From: Plakobranchus ocellatus
Lineage: Eukaryota; Mollusca; Gastropoda; Plakobranchidae
Direction: 5' to 3'
Assembly: GCA_019648995.1 (NCBI GenBank)
Contig: BLXT01007741.1
Location: 805,858-837,893, forward strand
DNA: 32,036 bases
Every line of letters starts with the position of its first letter. The first letter of the stretch is position 1. Below are positions 20,296 to 31,982 of the stretch, in pieces. The position numbers were made by a program, and so were the translations under genes. The notes under the pieces were generated by a model. It was not told the origin of the DNA. It made no database searches and saw nothing but the letters and a program-made list of their open reading frames with translations.

Positions 20296-20660
20296 GCACT
20301 CATTCGGGCGTCATTTATTCCTTCACTGTTTAAAATACGTTGGAACACATCAGGCGCCTCTCATATATTCCTTCATTCGTCCCTTTTCTACCGCCCTTTC
20401 TTGTATGTTATCACTTCAAATCTTTCTCGCCTTTCAAGTCTCCGGCCTCCTTTGCCATTAGCCTGAAGGACTATGTTTATTAAGTCTTTTGAACGAGAAA
20501 TTTACCCATACCCTTTTCAAACTGGCTTCCCCACAACAGTGAAGGAGTCATCATATGATCTTTAACCTTCCACTAAGGTACCTTTTTTGTGGACCTTTTC
20601 ATTTATCACAAGATCAGTGTAGTGACCATCTGACAGTTGTTCCCGTCAAGTAAAAAGAGA

Positions 20661-20661
20661 T

Positions 20662-20732
<71 letters not shown>

Positions 20733-20870
20733 CATCATCATAATCACCATCATCATCATCATCATCATCATCACCACCATCTCATCATCACCATCATCAT
20801 CATCACCACCATCTCATCATCACCATCATCATCATCACCATTCTTCTTCTTATTATTATTAATAATAATG
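20661..20870. repeat. (CAT)n microsatellite ending in CTT/ATT triplets
   Basis: Long CAT array with CAC interruptions and a repeated CACCACCATCTCATCATCA segment, which suggests a small internal duplication. The poly-His frame is an artefact. Confidence 0.97.
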
Positions 20871-22623
20871 GGTAAAGTTTTCGCGCATAATTAAATCAAG
20901 TTTGCTCATATTTAAGGGCAAAGTTTCCTCCTCCTTTTCCTCACCATTTTTAGCACTTGCCTCAAGTATGAAAGTTGTTCTAATAATCTGCTACCGTTAC
21001 TTGTATAGAGTTTTTTTTTTTTATTCCTGACGTGGTTGCAAAAAAAGGAGTTTGTCAGATGAATATTAGAAGTTATTAGGTCATAGTTTATACACACACA
21101 CCCATACACTTCCTGGTCCCTCCAGGCGACTTTTTTTAAAGCTCACAGCCAAAACCTCACGTTTTCTATCCTACTGTTCCTCATACCCGAGATGTGGAGT
21201 CATTGGACTTTAGGATGCAAAGACGATAGCTCCCATCAGCCGTGCCCATCACCCGTGCCCCCAGTGCAATTCTTTCCAGGAACATGGCTCTAAGGGCTTG
21301 GGGACTCATTTCATATTTTCTACCCAATTACCTGCCAATCCAATGCACATGCTGGAGAAAAGAACGCGTCATTTCGCGGACTCATGTTGGGACAAGTAAC
21401 GACGCTCGGTCGGAAGGCACGTTAAACTTTGGCGTTAGATCGTGAATCTAACTAAAGACTGATGTTTTCTTGATCCGACGCCCTTGCATGCTGAAATTCC
21501 AGGTGATCTGAGAGGGGTCCTCTCGTCGGAATGAAAGTACATGTATCTTTTTGGGGCCAGAACGGTTTGCTATCACCTCCTGAGACTATACGATCATTTT
21601 CGGGTGAGAGCTCCAGATATGCTCCACAGAGTTCCCATTGATTCACAGTGCAGCGTTCTGAATCCTATCAACAGAGTACGATAAAATGATTTATTACGAT
21701 AAATAATATCCGATAATAGGATATCTGGACTATCCAACTTATCCAGAAAAGTCTTGCTTTTTGAAGGCAAGCACTACGAAAAACTAAGCTAGAAAGGCCC
21801 TCTATAACATCTCTTAGAAACACGTAAAGAGGATAGGGAGTTATGTTTCGTGAACGTTTGAATTATGATATTGGAAAGACTGCTTACTGATGGCTCTATA
21901 AAATATTATTATTGTTATTTTTTTTTTAGAGATAGGAATGAATGGATTTCTGTTCAAACCTTACATTTGAGAAAAAAATTGAACCAATATTTATTCATAT
22001 TATATGGCTATGAATTATTGCCTATGTAAGATTTTGTAACCAAGCAAAAACCTCAGAAGAAGAACATGAAAAGAGGCGCTGACTGAAGTTAGGAATCTGT
22101 GTAACTTGTTTGAGTATACTGTGTATACAATTTATTAAGTATTTTTTTTACTGCTAGGGCTGCAATCGTCATTACCTTGTTGACTTCAATTCTTTTGCGG
22201 AAGCGAGATGAATGACAGAATGTGCGTCTGCTGTTGACTATGATCAAAATTTAGAAGTTGCAGAGCAGTTGCTCTTCTTGCATCCAATTTCATTTTTAGT
22301 GTCAGGCCTAGATGGCATACTTTGGACATTTTGCTTTCATCACCACAATAATACCTAATCTGTTCTTAAGATTTAGATCTATATTTGAGGTAAATTATGT
22401 CGCTTGCATTAATATAAAAACCATGGACTAAGGTCAATGAAGCACTTTGGCCTTCAGTTGGGTTTTAAAATGATGCTTGTTACAATAAAGATAAAAGAGT
22501 TGGTGTAATAGTAAAAATTTACCTTAGGTTCTAGATCTACATCTAGTCTACATGTAGATCTAGTTTTGCCTAGAATATGGAATCCTATCAGGACTAGATC
22601 TAATCATTTTCCAAGTAAGCTTA
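20871..22623. other. intergenic, including an unassigned GC-richer block
   Basis: About 21120-21660 is clearly richer in GC and CpG than its surroundings, with short open frames on both strands (21242-21445 plus, 21452-21646 minus). I recognise no protein or RNA in it. It could be an unrecognised repeat or a promoter/first exon of the ABCC gene. The remainder is AT-rich, with AGATCT motifs near 22370-22590. Confidence 0.35.
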
Positions 22624-22969
22624 GGCCCACACTGGAGGCGACTTATAATAGCTAACAAGACGGATTGATGTCGCAGTCACTGTGCTCTACCCAACCACAA
22701 GTTGGCCTGACAATTTGCGTAACAAGACTGGTCTTGTGGTTTGCGTGGCATTGGTCAGAAGAATTATGCGTGGTCACATAATGGTACCTGCCTTTCCCTT
22801 ATCCAACAGAGCCGCTGACGTAAAACCAGGCTGTAAAACATGAAGGATAGCTCCAACGCTTTGATAAAATGGCAGTCGCAGCTGACTTGGCTTGTGCTTG
22901 CCCAAAGCAACTGGAATATTTCAAAACATGTATTGTTGGGCATGTGAACTGCTGCCTCCAGTGTGGGCC
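22624..22969. mobile_element. candidate MITE with 16-bp terminal inverted repeats
   Basis: GGCCCACACTGGAGGC (22624-22639) has a perfect inverted copy at 22954-22969. The flanks are TTA on the left and TTT on the right, which could be a mutated 3-bp TWA target duplication of the PIF/Harbinger type. The inside holds small hairpins: CCAAC-CACAA-GTTGG, and CAAGAC-TG-GTCTTG. It is GC-richer than its surroundings. The superfamily is a guess. Confidence 0.5.
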
Positions 22970-24968
22970 TTTGCCAAGGCTTCGTTAGATTCAGCAATTC
23001 TTACTTTCCTATTTGCCTTCAGCCATTGCTGAAGAAATGAAAAGTTTTGAGGCCAAAGTAATTAGTGCCACTTAGATTCTAATTAAATGATATCTCTATA
23101 ATTTTTTATTTGTGTCAAAAAAAGACCAACAAATTTTGTTAACAACACATCAAAAACTCCAAAGAAAACATCAGTTATAAACAACTATAAGATGTGAAGA
23201 TCTAGGCCTTTTTAAGTAGCCTAAAACGTGCAGTGGAACTAGGTCTATAGAATCTTTTCTTTTATGTTGTCAGAGAGAATAGTCATGATTTTAATCCCTC
23301 AAACAATCATTCATTGCCACGCACACCTCCTCTTTCCATTTTCTGTAAAGGTCATCAACACTCTCAAAGTTCATCTTTTATTATAAATATAGTCTATGAA
23401 TAAATGCAATTCTATTGAAAAACAAATGGTAAACTAAGTTTACCAGAAAGTTGCAAGATGTAAGGATGCTCTACTTGATTTGGAATGAAATTTTTTTTGT
23501 TAATTTATAAGTAATTTGCGCTATTGTTTTGAACAGCATTTTCATCTTTCTGCTCATTTTCATGTTACAACTCTTCTCTTGTAAACCATGTCTGATAATC
23601 TTGCTTTGATGAGTAAAACAGCCAGGGTGTTGGAAATTGGCTAAAAAAGTCAAAAGGAATTCTTTATTAAGATCTAGAGGAGCATAATGAATCATTGAAA
23701 GTAGATCTATATCAATATCAGGATCATTAGATCTAGTTTATCAGAGAGTGAAAACGAGCAGAGTAGATTTAGCTGTTCAGCTAAAACTTATCTTTACCCC
23801 CACCCCTTAATTGTTTGTCGATCTTTAGTTGTAAATTGGTAGTGTTATTTTTGTTTTGAGGTTTTGAGTTACATAGTTGAAATTTTGTTCTATACTTTCC
23901 TACTCAAGGACATTTAAGTGGCAGTAATTTACCTTCATTTTTTGGCTCATTACCTTGAAACTGCCATGAATTATCAAGGACTATATGTTTTCAATTTTGT
24001 TGGATTACCTAATTTTTGCGTGCTTAAAATTTTGTGAAAAATATTTTGTTGATATACATTCTTGAAGAAAATACATAGAGCAGTATATCGCTTAAAGTGA
24101 AAAAATTAATATTTCTCTGTGCTATAGATGTATTGGATGATAATGTGGGTGTCCCAAAAGTGAATTTTAAAAATGTCTAAAATCTCATCCTTTAGATCAA
24201 GTCACAAATTTATTACATTGCAAATTCCAACCGGCTTCCCCTGATTTTTTTGTTGTTACATTGATAGGATTATTCTAACTTTTAGAAGTCATAAGCAAAT
24301 GCTAAAATAAAATGTCTTTAGACTTTCTGAATTTTGCATTTTCATTTTGCACATAGCCTTTATTTTTTAAATCATTTAAAGAGCCTGAAACTCCTTTTTG
24401 TGACAGCAAGCTTCGCAATCGTAAAAACATGATAGGGTAATAATCCTGAGTTAAGAAAGATTTTTTAACCTTTTCAAAGTATTTCAAAGAAGCGAAAAAA
24501 AGAAAAACAAGTTTAAATTTATTTTGTGATATCAACTAATGAGGAGGTCTGCTCTTAATACAACTGAAGATGAGTCAAACAAAGTAATGATCTATATATG
24601 ATTTAGATTTGGCCTCATTTTGTTACTTGGAATTCATCTAGAAAAATTTCAGTCTGACTAAATCAATGACAATTTCAAAAGAAACAAACATGGATGGCAA
24701 CAGATACCACTGCGTTGTATAAGATTAGTCAAAACTAGTTAATTTACACACCATGGAATGGCTAAAAGTGTGAATAGTGATACCTAATGTCATGGTTATT
24801 TGCTTGGTGATAATTCCTGGAAACCATTGGCTTCAAAAAGTAAAAAATGTTTCTCTTCTTTCTAATTTCTGCTGACACTCATGCTGTCTCAGTCACATAT
24901 TGGTTAAAAATCAATATTGAAACATTAGCATTTTAAAAATAATCCGTTGATATTGTTTTTCTCTACAG
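22970..24968. other. AT-rich region upstream of the ABCC start exon
   Basis: It is probably intron or promoter of the ABCC4-like gene, because 24968 is a splice acceptor. No upstream exon could be placed. TAGATCTA-type motifs recur at about 23670-23740. Short open frames here show no motif. Confidence 0.5.
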
Positions 24969-25099
24969 GCTCTGATACTGCTGCGATCTGCATAACAAAA
25001 AGGAAAGCATTCACATCTTTAAGATACAACTGAGATGGCAGAACATGGGCGTGCCTGTCCTTATGATCAAGCCAATGTGCTATCAAAGCTTACTTTTTG
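24969..25099 (+). CDS. ABCC4-like start exon (5'UTR plus 21 codons)
   Basis: The acceptor TTTTTCTCTACAG|GCTCTG precedes 66 untranslated bases and then ATG at 25035. The coding part is MAEHGRACPYDQANVLSKLT then F, ending TG|GTAAGA (phase 2). The good polypyrimidine tract implies at least one non-coding exon and the promoter further upstream, which I could not place. Confidence 0.78.
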
Positions 25100-28000
25100 G
25101 TAAGAACATAAAGATAACTTAATGTTTAAATTTTTTTTTTTTTTTCAATTTTATGACCACTAAATCATTTCCTGCTGGAGGTCATATGATTGGCTTTAAA
25201 TAGCAGAATGCCAACCTTTTGACACAGCTTTTAGAAAATCATAGAGCATCTACTGCCTCTTACGCCTAGAGCTGTGAAATTTTGCACATAAATGTACCTT
25301 TCACAACGCAAAGCAAAAATTATGGCCCCATTTTTAAAAATTTATTTCAGACAGAATTTTTTTTTTTTAATTGTAATTTCTGGAACATTTAACCCACACC
25401 CAAATCTAATTTTTTTTATTAGAACTAGAATATTTAAAGTCATAATGATCATTAAATCTCATCTTAATTGTTCTTTCTGTCTAGAAATTTATAAACATCT
25501 TCAAATCATTGTTCAACTTCTAAGATGACTGAAGACATGGCTTCAATAATTTGTATGGGCAAAGAATGCCTGGTTTCACTGCCACAGACTGCCTAGCTCA
25601 ATAAAGAGCTGGGGAAAAATTAATAAAAGAAAAGAAGATTTGGTCTAAAAGTGTTTAATAGAGACAGTGCACTGTATGAGCACTAAAACCATTACACTAA
25701 AGTAAAGGCTGTGAATAACTTAAATGAGAAGCTTTCAAATGCAATGGGGTCCTCTAAAAATATACTTGCTTATGGTAATGATGAAGACTCAATGAGAATA
25801 CAAAGAATCTTTTCCTTACAGCTAATTTTTACAATCATTTTTTTATTACCAGTTAACATTTGACTTTTGAAATTAAATGTTGGAAAACTTGAGGCTTTTA
25901 AGTAAAATAAATTTTTATAAGGCGAAGCGCAGGTAAAGGAATGTTTGTTTAAGAGATGCATTGCTACCAATCTAAGCATATACACACTAAGGGGGTTGCT
26001 GACACCTGTATCTTTCCCTCAGAAGAGGTTTGTCTGAAGCTTTAGGTTTAAAGTTTTGGGTTTAAGGTATCGATGGCAGACGAGATTATGGGGCTTTTGT
26101 AAAGTTCATAATAGTTTTGCATCTAATTGTTAATTATTCTAAAATGAGTGTTTTGTGTAAAGGTATGTGAAGAGGCATTTTGTGAAATTGTGGCAAGAAC
26201 AGCTTTTTAATACCTTGTGCAGGTTATCACACACCCCAAAATCCTTTTATTTGGTACAATACCCAGGCATATACTGTACATACATTATATTATAGTATCA
26301 TCGTTTACAACAAGCTTACTTGGTTCTATCCTTCAAAGAGAGTAATCCTATGTATTATCATAATTTCTATTTCCTTACACGTTTTTTGTTATTATGTTTT
26401 ATAATTAAAAGAGTTTAGGGTAGAAAGTAATCAAAGAGAAGTAAAAGACAAAAACAATATCTCTTGCGATAGAGCTTGCAGGACATGGACAGATATTTGA
26501 AATAAATCCAAGCTAATATACTACTTTTTATGACTTGTTAGGAATGTTTGGCAAGCTTGCTTAAGATTTGACAGGCAGAAGTGAAAGAAAATTGTATTTT
26601 GAGAAAATATCAACAGTTTGTTGAAGTATCCATGTCAATGTCAATAGACTCTTAAAATGGGTTTCTCTTTGTACATGTTTTTTTGTCACAAAAAGACTAT
26701 CTTCTTCAAGATTTATGTATCGACTTTCTTGAAATTTGTCATAGTTCAATTACATTGTTATCTGAATAATTAGGCCAAGGCAACGAAAACCACCACAAAA
26801 GTGAACGTTTAGTTTTTCTCTTTATGTTGCCTTTAGCAGTGCAAGGTGCAAAAATTCCCACTTGATAAGCGCCTGAAAAGTGAAGCCCAGGCATTACTCA
26901 CACTGACACCTGCTAATTTATGAGACTGCCAGTAAGGGAGGCAAGGGGAGATAATTGTTCTGATGAAAAGGAGTTATTCTTGGTTTTATTCCATCTTCCA
27001 GCTCAATATGTTGTGGCAGTTTTTATGTTCCATGCATCTAAACTGATAGAATCACAGTCAAATATTTTTAAAACATTTTATTGTACTTTTCATGAAGAAC
27101 TTCATTTTCTTGTGTATTATTATTACTTTTTTTTTATATATACAACAGGTGGATGAATGCTTTGTTTAGGCTGGGGTATAAGGATGAACTCACTGAGGAT
27201 AACATATGTGATACATCAGTAGAAGATGGTTCTTCTAAATTAGAGTCACTATTGAAAAGGTAATGGTTATCTTTTACTGCTGCTACTATTGCTTGCCTAG
27301 ATCAAACATTTGTGAAATTTAGAGCCCTTAGATGTATGATTGTAACTTATGTGATTTATTATTTGCCTACACTTTGCATGACTCATTCTTTTCATTCATA
27401 ATCTACTCAACCTGCTGTGCAAGGGAACCAAGTAACCTTTCCTTTACTGATATATATCATGGGGCATCATATTCTTGACACTATGTCAATGCCATTAATG
27501 CTTCAGACAGCTCACAGGGATCTACATGTAGCGCTCACTCACAAACAACAAAGCACATATAACTTGAAAGGAACCCTAGCTCAGGCATAGAATGTGACCT
27601 TTACACCTGCAGCAATCTGATATATTTTTCTTAGTTCATTCGAGCCTTTCTACCAGTGCCTGGCCTGGCAGGTGGCCTTAAAGCCTGAGATCACCTTTTT
27701 GTGGACTGATTATTCACAAAAATGGAAATTCTGCCCGTGAAATACATGGGGCCATAGCGATAATATGCAATGGGTTGATCCAGTAGATCTAAAATTTATG
27801 ATTGTATGAACATACAACTTAAGAGTTCAGTAATCTTGACACTAAAGTCAGGCTTCAGTCAGCTTGTGAGTTTTCAGAGTTTGTTCTTTCTCTTTGGATG
27901 CTTTAAGCTGGTGCCATATAATCAGGCCTTGGGCCTAAAAATCTTTGTAGAACTCGGCATCCTTGTTTTTGCTTGCATAAATTGTTTATGTGTGTGATGT

Positions 28001-29461
28001 CCCTTATAGAATTCAAGAGGATGAAAAATTTGCTTTGCTCTATATTATTGAAGTGTAAAAAAATAATGGGTTTCAAATCCCACATAGATATCCATCAATC
28101 TGAAACTTTCAAAGAATGGGCCCCTTATTACAAGCAAAGTTGTTGCATTTAATCGACATGAGGTACAAGCTAAATATCTAGGCCTCTGCTTAAATTCAAC
28201 ATTTGGCTTGGGGCTACGATATGCACTCATATAATTTAACTTTTAAACGTCTGGATTTGTTGTAAGAAAAACGTTTTTTAAACTCCAATTTCATTAAATC
28301 TACATATAGATTTTCTTGACTTTTGTATAACTATGTAGGTAGATCTAATCCAGTTTTATTCACTCCAAATGATTTGGATCGAGATAAAGATGAACTGAGT
28401 TCTGGTTCTAGGATTTATATATTTCTTATTAGAATTTTTACGATTTGTATGGTTTTTTTTTTTTCGTCATAATCAAATTTATTCCACACATCGTTGCATT
28501 TTTTACAAACATTTTCCTAGGACTAGACATAGCTTTTTTTACTCTAGACCTAGTTAAATTCATATATTTTACAAGTTAGATCTAGTGCCGAGTTTTTTTA
28601 TCAACTCCAGATTTAGGTGAAATTGACTTCTTTTACAGATTTCATTGAATATAGATATACTAGACTACATCTAAGAGTTGTTCTTATACACATACATGTA
28701 GTTTGCATTGCTTTTTGGCTCATATAAAAAATAGATAGTTTTTATAGTTGTGATAGACCCTCTTGCAGGTCTTAACAAGATGTTGATCAGTTGTTGCCGG
28801 CCAATTCAGCATTGTTTGTTTGCCCCTACGTGTAAATAAAGTACATCATTTTAGAAATACAATGCCTCATTTCAGAGTAGATGTTGAATGTTATTATATC
28901 TCAACTATAAATATATAGACAAGGGATTGACAAAACATGATTTGTCATTGTTATGTTTAAACGATTTTCTGTTAGTCATAGTTGAAAAAATTAACTCATT
29001 AATGCATAGATCTTGAGTTGATGTCTTTAAAATTGTATAAAGTAATGCTTTATTTTTCAAAATCAGTTTTGGATGAATCTTTGGCGTGTAAATGAAAAAC
29101 ATCTGTGAAACATGATAAAAAAATCCCTAAAAAGAAAAGTGGGTCTCTGTAAGTTCAGTTACACCAAGTTAAAGAGACACAAACCTATTTTCTTCACCTG
29201 GATCTACCACTCATAATACCCTTTGCCCTTTTCCAGTTTGTGATTGGTGATTTTTTATTCAAATTATAATGTAAAAGTGGACAATTTTAGGGTCCACTCT
29301 TCGGTAATTGCTCAGATATATTTTTAAAATGAATTTAATGCAGGTACTGGAAAGAGGAAGTCCAAAAACATTCTGAAGAGGGAAAGCCAAGTTTATTTCG
29401 AGCTGTGCTTAAAGCTTTCAAATGGCAATGGATACCACCAGGGCTGATGGCTCTAGCATTT
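25035..29461 (+). CDS. ABCC4 (MRP4)-like ABC transporter, 5' part only
   Basis: Joining 25035-25099, 27149-27259 and 29344-29461 gives 98 in-frame residues from ATG, with intron phases 2, 2, 0. They match the cytosolic N-terminus of short multidrug-resistance proteins: a brief leader, then LTFWWMNALFRLGYK (family FFWWLNPLFKIGHK), an acidic EL-TEDNI segment, YWKEEVQKH, and KPSLFRAVLKAF leading to hydrophobic WIPPGLMALAF at the start of the first transmembrane domain. No TMD0 precedes it, which favours the ABCC4/ABCC5-like short MRPs; ABCC4 is the closest I recall. Such proteins export organic anions and cyclic nucleotides at the plasma membrane. The other transmembrane helices and both nucleotide-binding domains must lie beyond the right edge; I found no fourth exon by 32036. 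Exact paralogue is uncertain. Confidence 0.85.
25100..27148 (+). other. ABCC4-like intron between the start exon and the WW exon
   Basis: GT-AG intron of 2,049 bases. It holds AT-rich sequence and T tracts; I recognise no element. The 26920-27156 open frame runs into the next exon in the wrong phase. Confidence 0.8.
27149..27259 (+). CDS. ABCC4-like exon with the WW-N-LF motif
   Basis: This 111-nt exon has acceptor TATACAACAG|GTGGATG and donor GAAAAG|GTAATG (phase 2). The split codon makes Trp, giving FWWMNALFRLGYKDEL, the signature start of MRP-type transporters. It continues through an acidic linker to LESLLK. Confidence 0.88.
27260..29343 (+). other. ABCC4-like intron before the TMD1-entry exon
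   Basis: GT-AG intron of 2,084 bases. It includes several AGATCT/TAGATCTA motifs between about 27785 and 28660. No coding exon or named repeat was recognised. Confidence 0.8.
29344..29461 (+). CDS. ABCC4-like exon leading into TMD1
   Basis: This 118-nt exon has acceptor TTTAATGCAG|GTACTGG and donor GCATTT|GTAAGA (phase 0). It encodes RYWKEEVQKHSEEGKPSLFR followed by AVLKAFKWQWIPPGLMALAF. The KPSL-RA motif followed by a hydrophobic helix start is typical of the TMD1 entry in ABCC4. Phase agrees with the preceding exon. Confidence 0.87.
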
Positions 29462-30943
29462 GTAAGATTGTTAATTTGTATTTCTGTTTTGCTATTGTTG
29501 TTGTTGTTTTTGCATTTCATATTGTATTGGAAATCTAGCTTCTAGGAAAGCTTATGTCTGGAAAACAATGGTGCACTTTCAAAGAGGGCATGTCCTTGAA
29601 CATTGAAAAAAAAATCTGTCACAAATTCAGTCAAAAGTAAACCTTATTTACAACATGCAAAAGTAAAACAGTGCTTAATTTAACTTAGAGCAAGCTATGA
29701 ACATTCTGCTCTAGCTTTATATTGAGAAAAAAGCTTGGGGAAAAGTAATCTGACTGAGGTATACGAAATATTATTTTTACATTGATAATTTTATAAAAAT
29801 TCAAATAGATCCAGGGAACATGACATTAGATTACAAAGATATCCTAGATTCCCTTCATTCTTGTCATGTACAGCAGGAGTTTAAAGTGAATAATGCAAAA
29901 TTATTTCTATATTGTCTATGTTTTATTAATCTTTTAAGAATCAAACTGAGGGTAATCATCAGAAGGAATACACAGCTTCACATTTTGCCCAGTATCTTGC
30001 AACTTAGTTGTGAGCTGCGAGCCAGGCTCATAAAAAGGTCCAGAGGACTTAGGAGAGTTAAGCTTAGTAAAAGCAGGTCACACCTGCTGCCATCAATCAA
30101 GCACCTGTAAAGGGATCACACTGCACTGTGCATACAGGCGCGTGTTAGCAGTGAAACTAACAATAAAATTGAAAATCTGCTTTCTTTACATCAATTTATT
30201 GCTAAAACTACTCTGAGTACAAACATAGTTCTTCCACTCGTTTTTATCTTCTGAATTTGATCTTTGCAATGGAATATAATTGGTGTTTTGGTAAAAAATT
30301 GTGTAAGTCTCATTTACAAGTTAAAGTAACCTATCAATAATTATGATTTTGCACTTTAAATTCACACAGTTCTTATTTAAATGTTTTGGTTTTTTTTAAT
30401 CGACACTTGCAATGTTAAAAACGGTTTTTCTGTTTGAGTGTATAGATATTTGTGTTTTATTAGAAATAAGTTTCATTGCTTTAAGAAAAAGTTAATTGTC
30501 TGAAATTGCTGTTTATATTTTACTTCTTTTGCTAGATTTAGGATAACTCAATATAAAGCATTCCTTTGAGAGCCCCACACGTTGTGTGCAAGGACTATGT
30601 CAAATTTGTAATAATATTTGTATTACCAAAAAAAAAAAACCCCAAAAAAGACAAACAAACAAACAAACAAACAAAAAAAAACAACATACTGCACAAATGT
30701 GCTTAACTGTCTGGAGACATGTTACAGACTTAAGGACTAAATGTTAATGAAGACAATGAGGATACATATTTAAAGTTTATGTGTGTAAGGTGTTTTGATT
30801 TGATTAACTCTATTAGAAGAATGCGTAGCGTGACTACCATATACAGAGCAAAACAACTATTTCTTAAAACAAGGATATGTGGTGCGCTTACAAACCAACA
30901 ATTTGAGAACTTGTATATTATGCAGCCATCTTAACAGCTTAAT
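29462..30943 (+). other. left part of the ABCC4-like intron after the TMD1-entry exon
   Basis: It starts with GTAAGATTG. I searched by eye for the next ABCC4 exon and did not find one. A small AGCAGGT-CAC-ACCTGCT palindrome lies at 30073-30089. Confidence 0.6.
30628..30684. repeat. A-rich tract with (CAAA)n
   Basis: Poly-A, CCCC, AAAAAAG, then about six CAAA units. It could be a degenerate retroposon tail, but no body was identified next to it. Confidence 0.85.
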
Positions 30944-31674
30944 ATGTATGGTTGTGTGGAAAGAGCAGCGACTATGCCTGGGCCTACACCTTCACACTCA
31001 CCAAGTGCGACAGATCTCACCACAGAAATAAGCAGCCCACATTTTGATAACGAAGACAACTCCACTCAAGATAAAAAAAAACCTACAGTTTTATAATCGC
31101 ACATACTTTAACAACAACTGAAACTCACGGCACAAACAAAACAGATGCAACACAGACTTGAGGAACACTGACTCATCTCACTCTGATAGGACAAACACAA
31201 CATACACAGCTTTACATCAGACTGACAATGCTGCAGATACAAATTTTAGTACAAACACCCCATGCACAGCAAATCAAGTTCATGATTCCATTTGTAACCC
31301 ACTCGTCTCCCCCAATGACACAATCAACATCTATTAAGTTGACTCAAACACAGATACACGACATTTAAACATCTCCAATGATAAGAAATGATACAACATT
31401 CAGTCAATCACTAGGTCTTTCCAAGAATACACCTCTAGCCGCACAAGAGAAACGCCTTGCCACACGTTCAATTAGAAGAAAACTGAATCCTGACCCTAAA
31501 AAACAGAGCATCTTTTGCAAGACACTAGGACAGCCAAAATCACTTCAGAGAGTTACCAAATTTAGAAAGGACACAGAAGTTGTCAAAACACCAACAAAAG
31601 AAAAAGAGCTAAAATTTTACAGAATATTAGGACCTTCACATGATTCAGTAGACATACAGCTTGAAAAGAACTAA
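30944..31674 (+). pseudogene. A-rich, frameshifted coding-like block of unknown origin
   Basis: Plus-strand coding potential continues across three frames. 30944-31096 is an ATG frame of 50 residues with PGPTPSHSPSATDL. From about 31140 to 31334 another frame is Ser/Thr/Asn-rich, stopped by TAA at 31335. 31378-31674 is a third frame of 98 residues, basic, with KRLATRSIRRKL and PKKQS. The last part carries three related motifs, F-SQS-LG, F-CKT-LG and F-YRI-LG, 34-38 residues apart. Strand-specific A richness and successive frames suggest a decayed retroelement ORF1 or a retrocopied gene. I do not recognise the family. It lies in an ABCC4-like intron, in the same orientation. Confidence 0.35.
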
Positions 31675-31901
31675 AAACAATACCAAAGCAACTAAGTTTT
31701 ATTGTATTTATTAACGGCATTATGAAAGCTACCAACTTGTTATTGTAACATCATAAACGGAAAATTGCAAAGTAAAAAAAAAGCGAATGGGAAGATTAAG
31801 CTACTGCATAAATAGTTTTGTTATTAATGCTGCGCAATTTGGTGAGTTAAAAGAAATACCTCTTGCCATTCCTACATTAAAATTTGAAAAAAATCTTACG
31901 C

Positions 31902-31982
31902 GTCAATTTTAATTTTGACTTTGTAAAATATGTCGGCCAGTGTCAATTTTAATTTTTGACTTTGTAAAATATGTCGGCCAGT
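31902..31982. repeat. 40/41-bp tandem duplication
   Basis: Two adjacent copies, 31902-31941 and 31942-31982, run from GTCAATTTTAATTTT to ATGTCGGCCAGT. They differ only by one extra T in the second copy. Confidence 0.95.

Noticed and set aside
20037..20348. Arg/Glu-rich minus frame resembling a charged coiled coil
   Set aside because: It is the antisense of a CT microsatellite, not a relative of CFAP53.
20637..20894. Poly-His open frame
   Set aside because: CAT microsatellite read in one frame.
29820..30110. 96-codon plus frame considered as the next ABCC exon
   Set aside because: No match to the ABCC4 TMD1 sequence expected there, and no suitable phase-0 acceptor.
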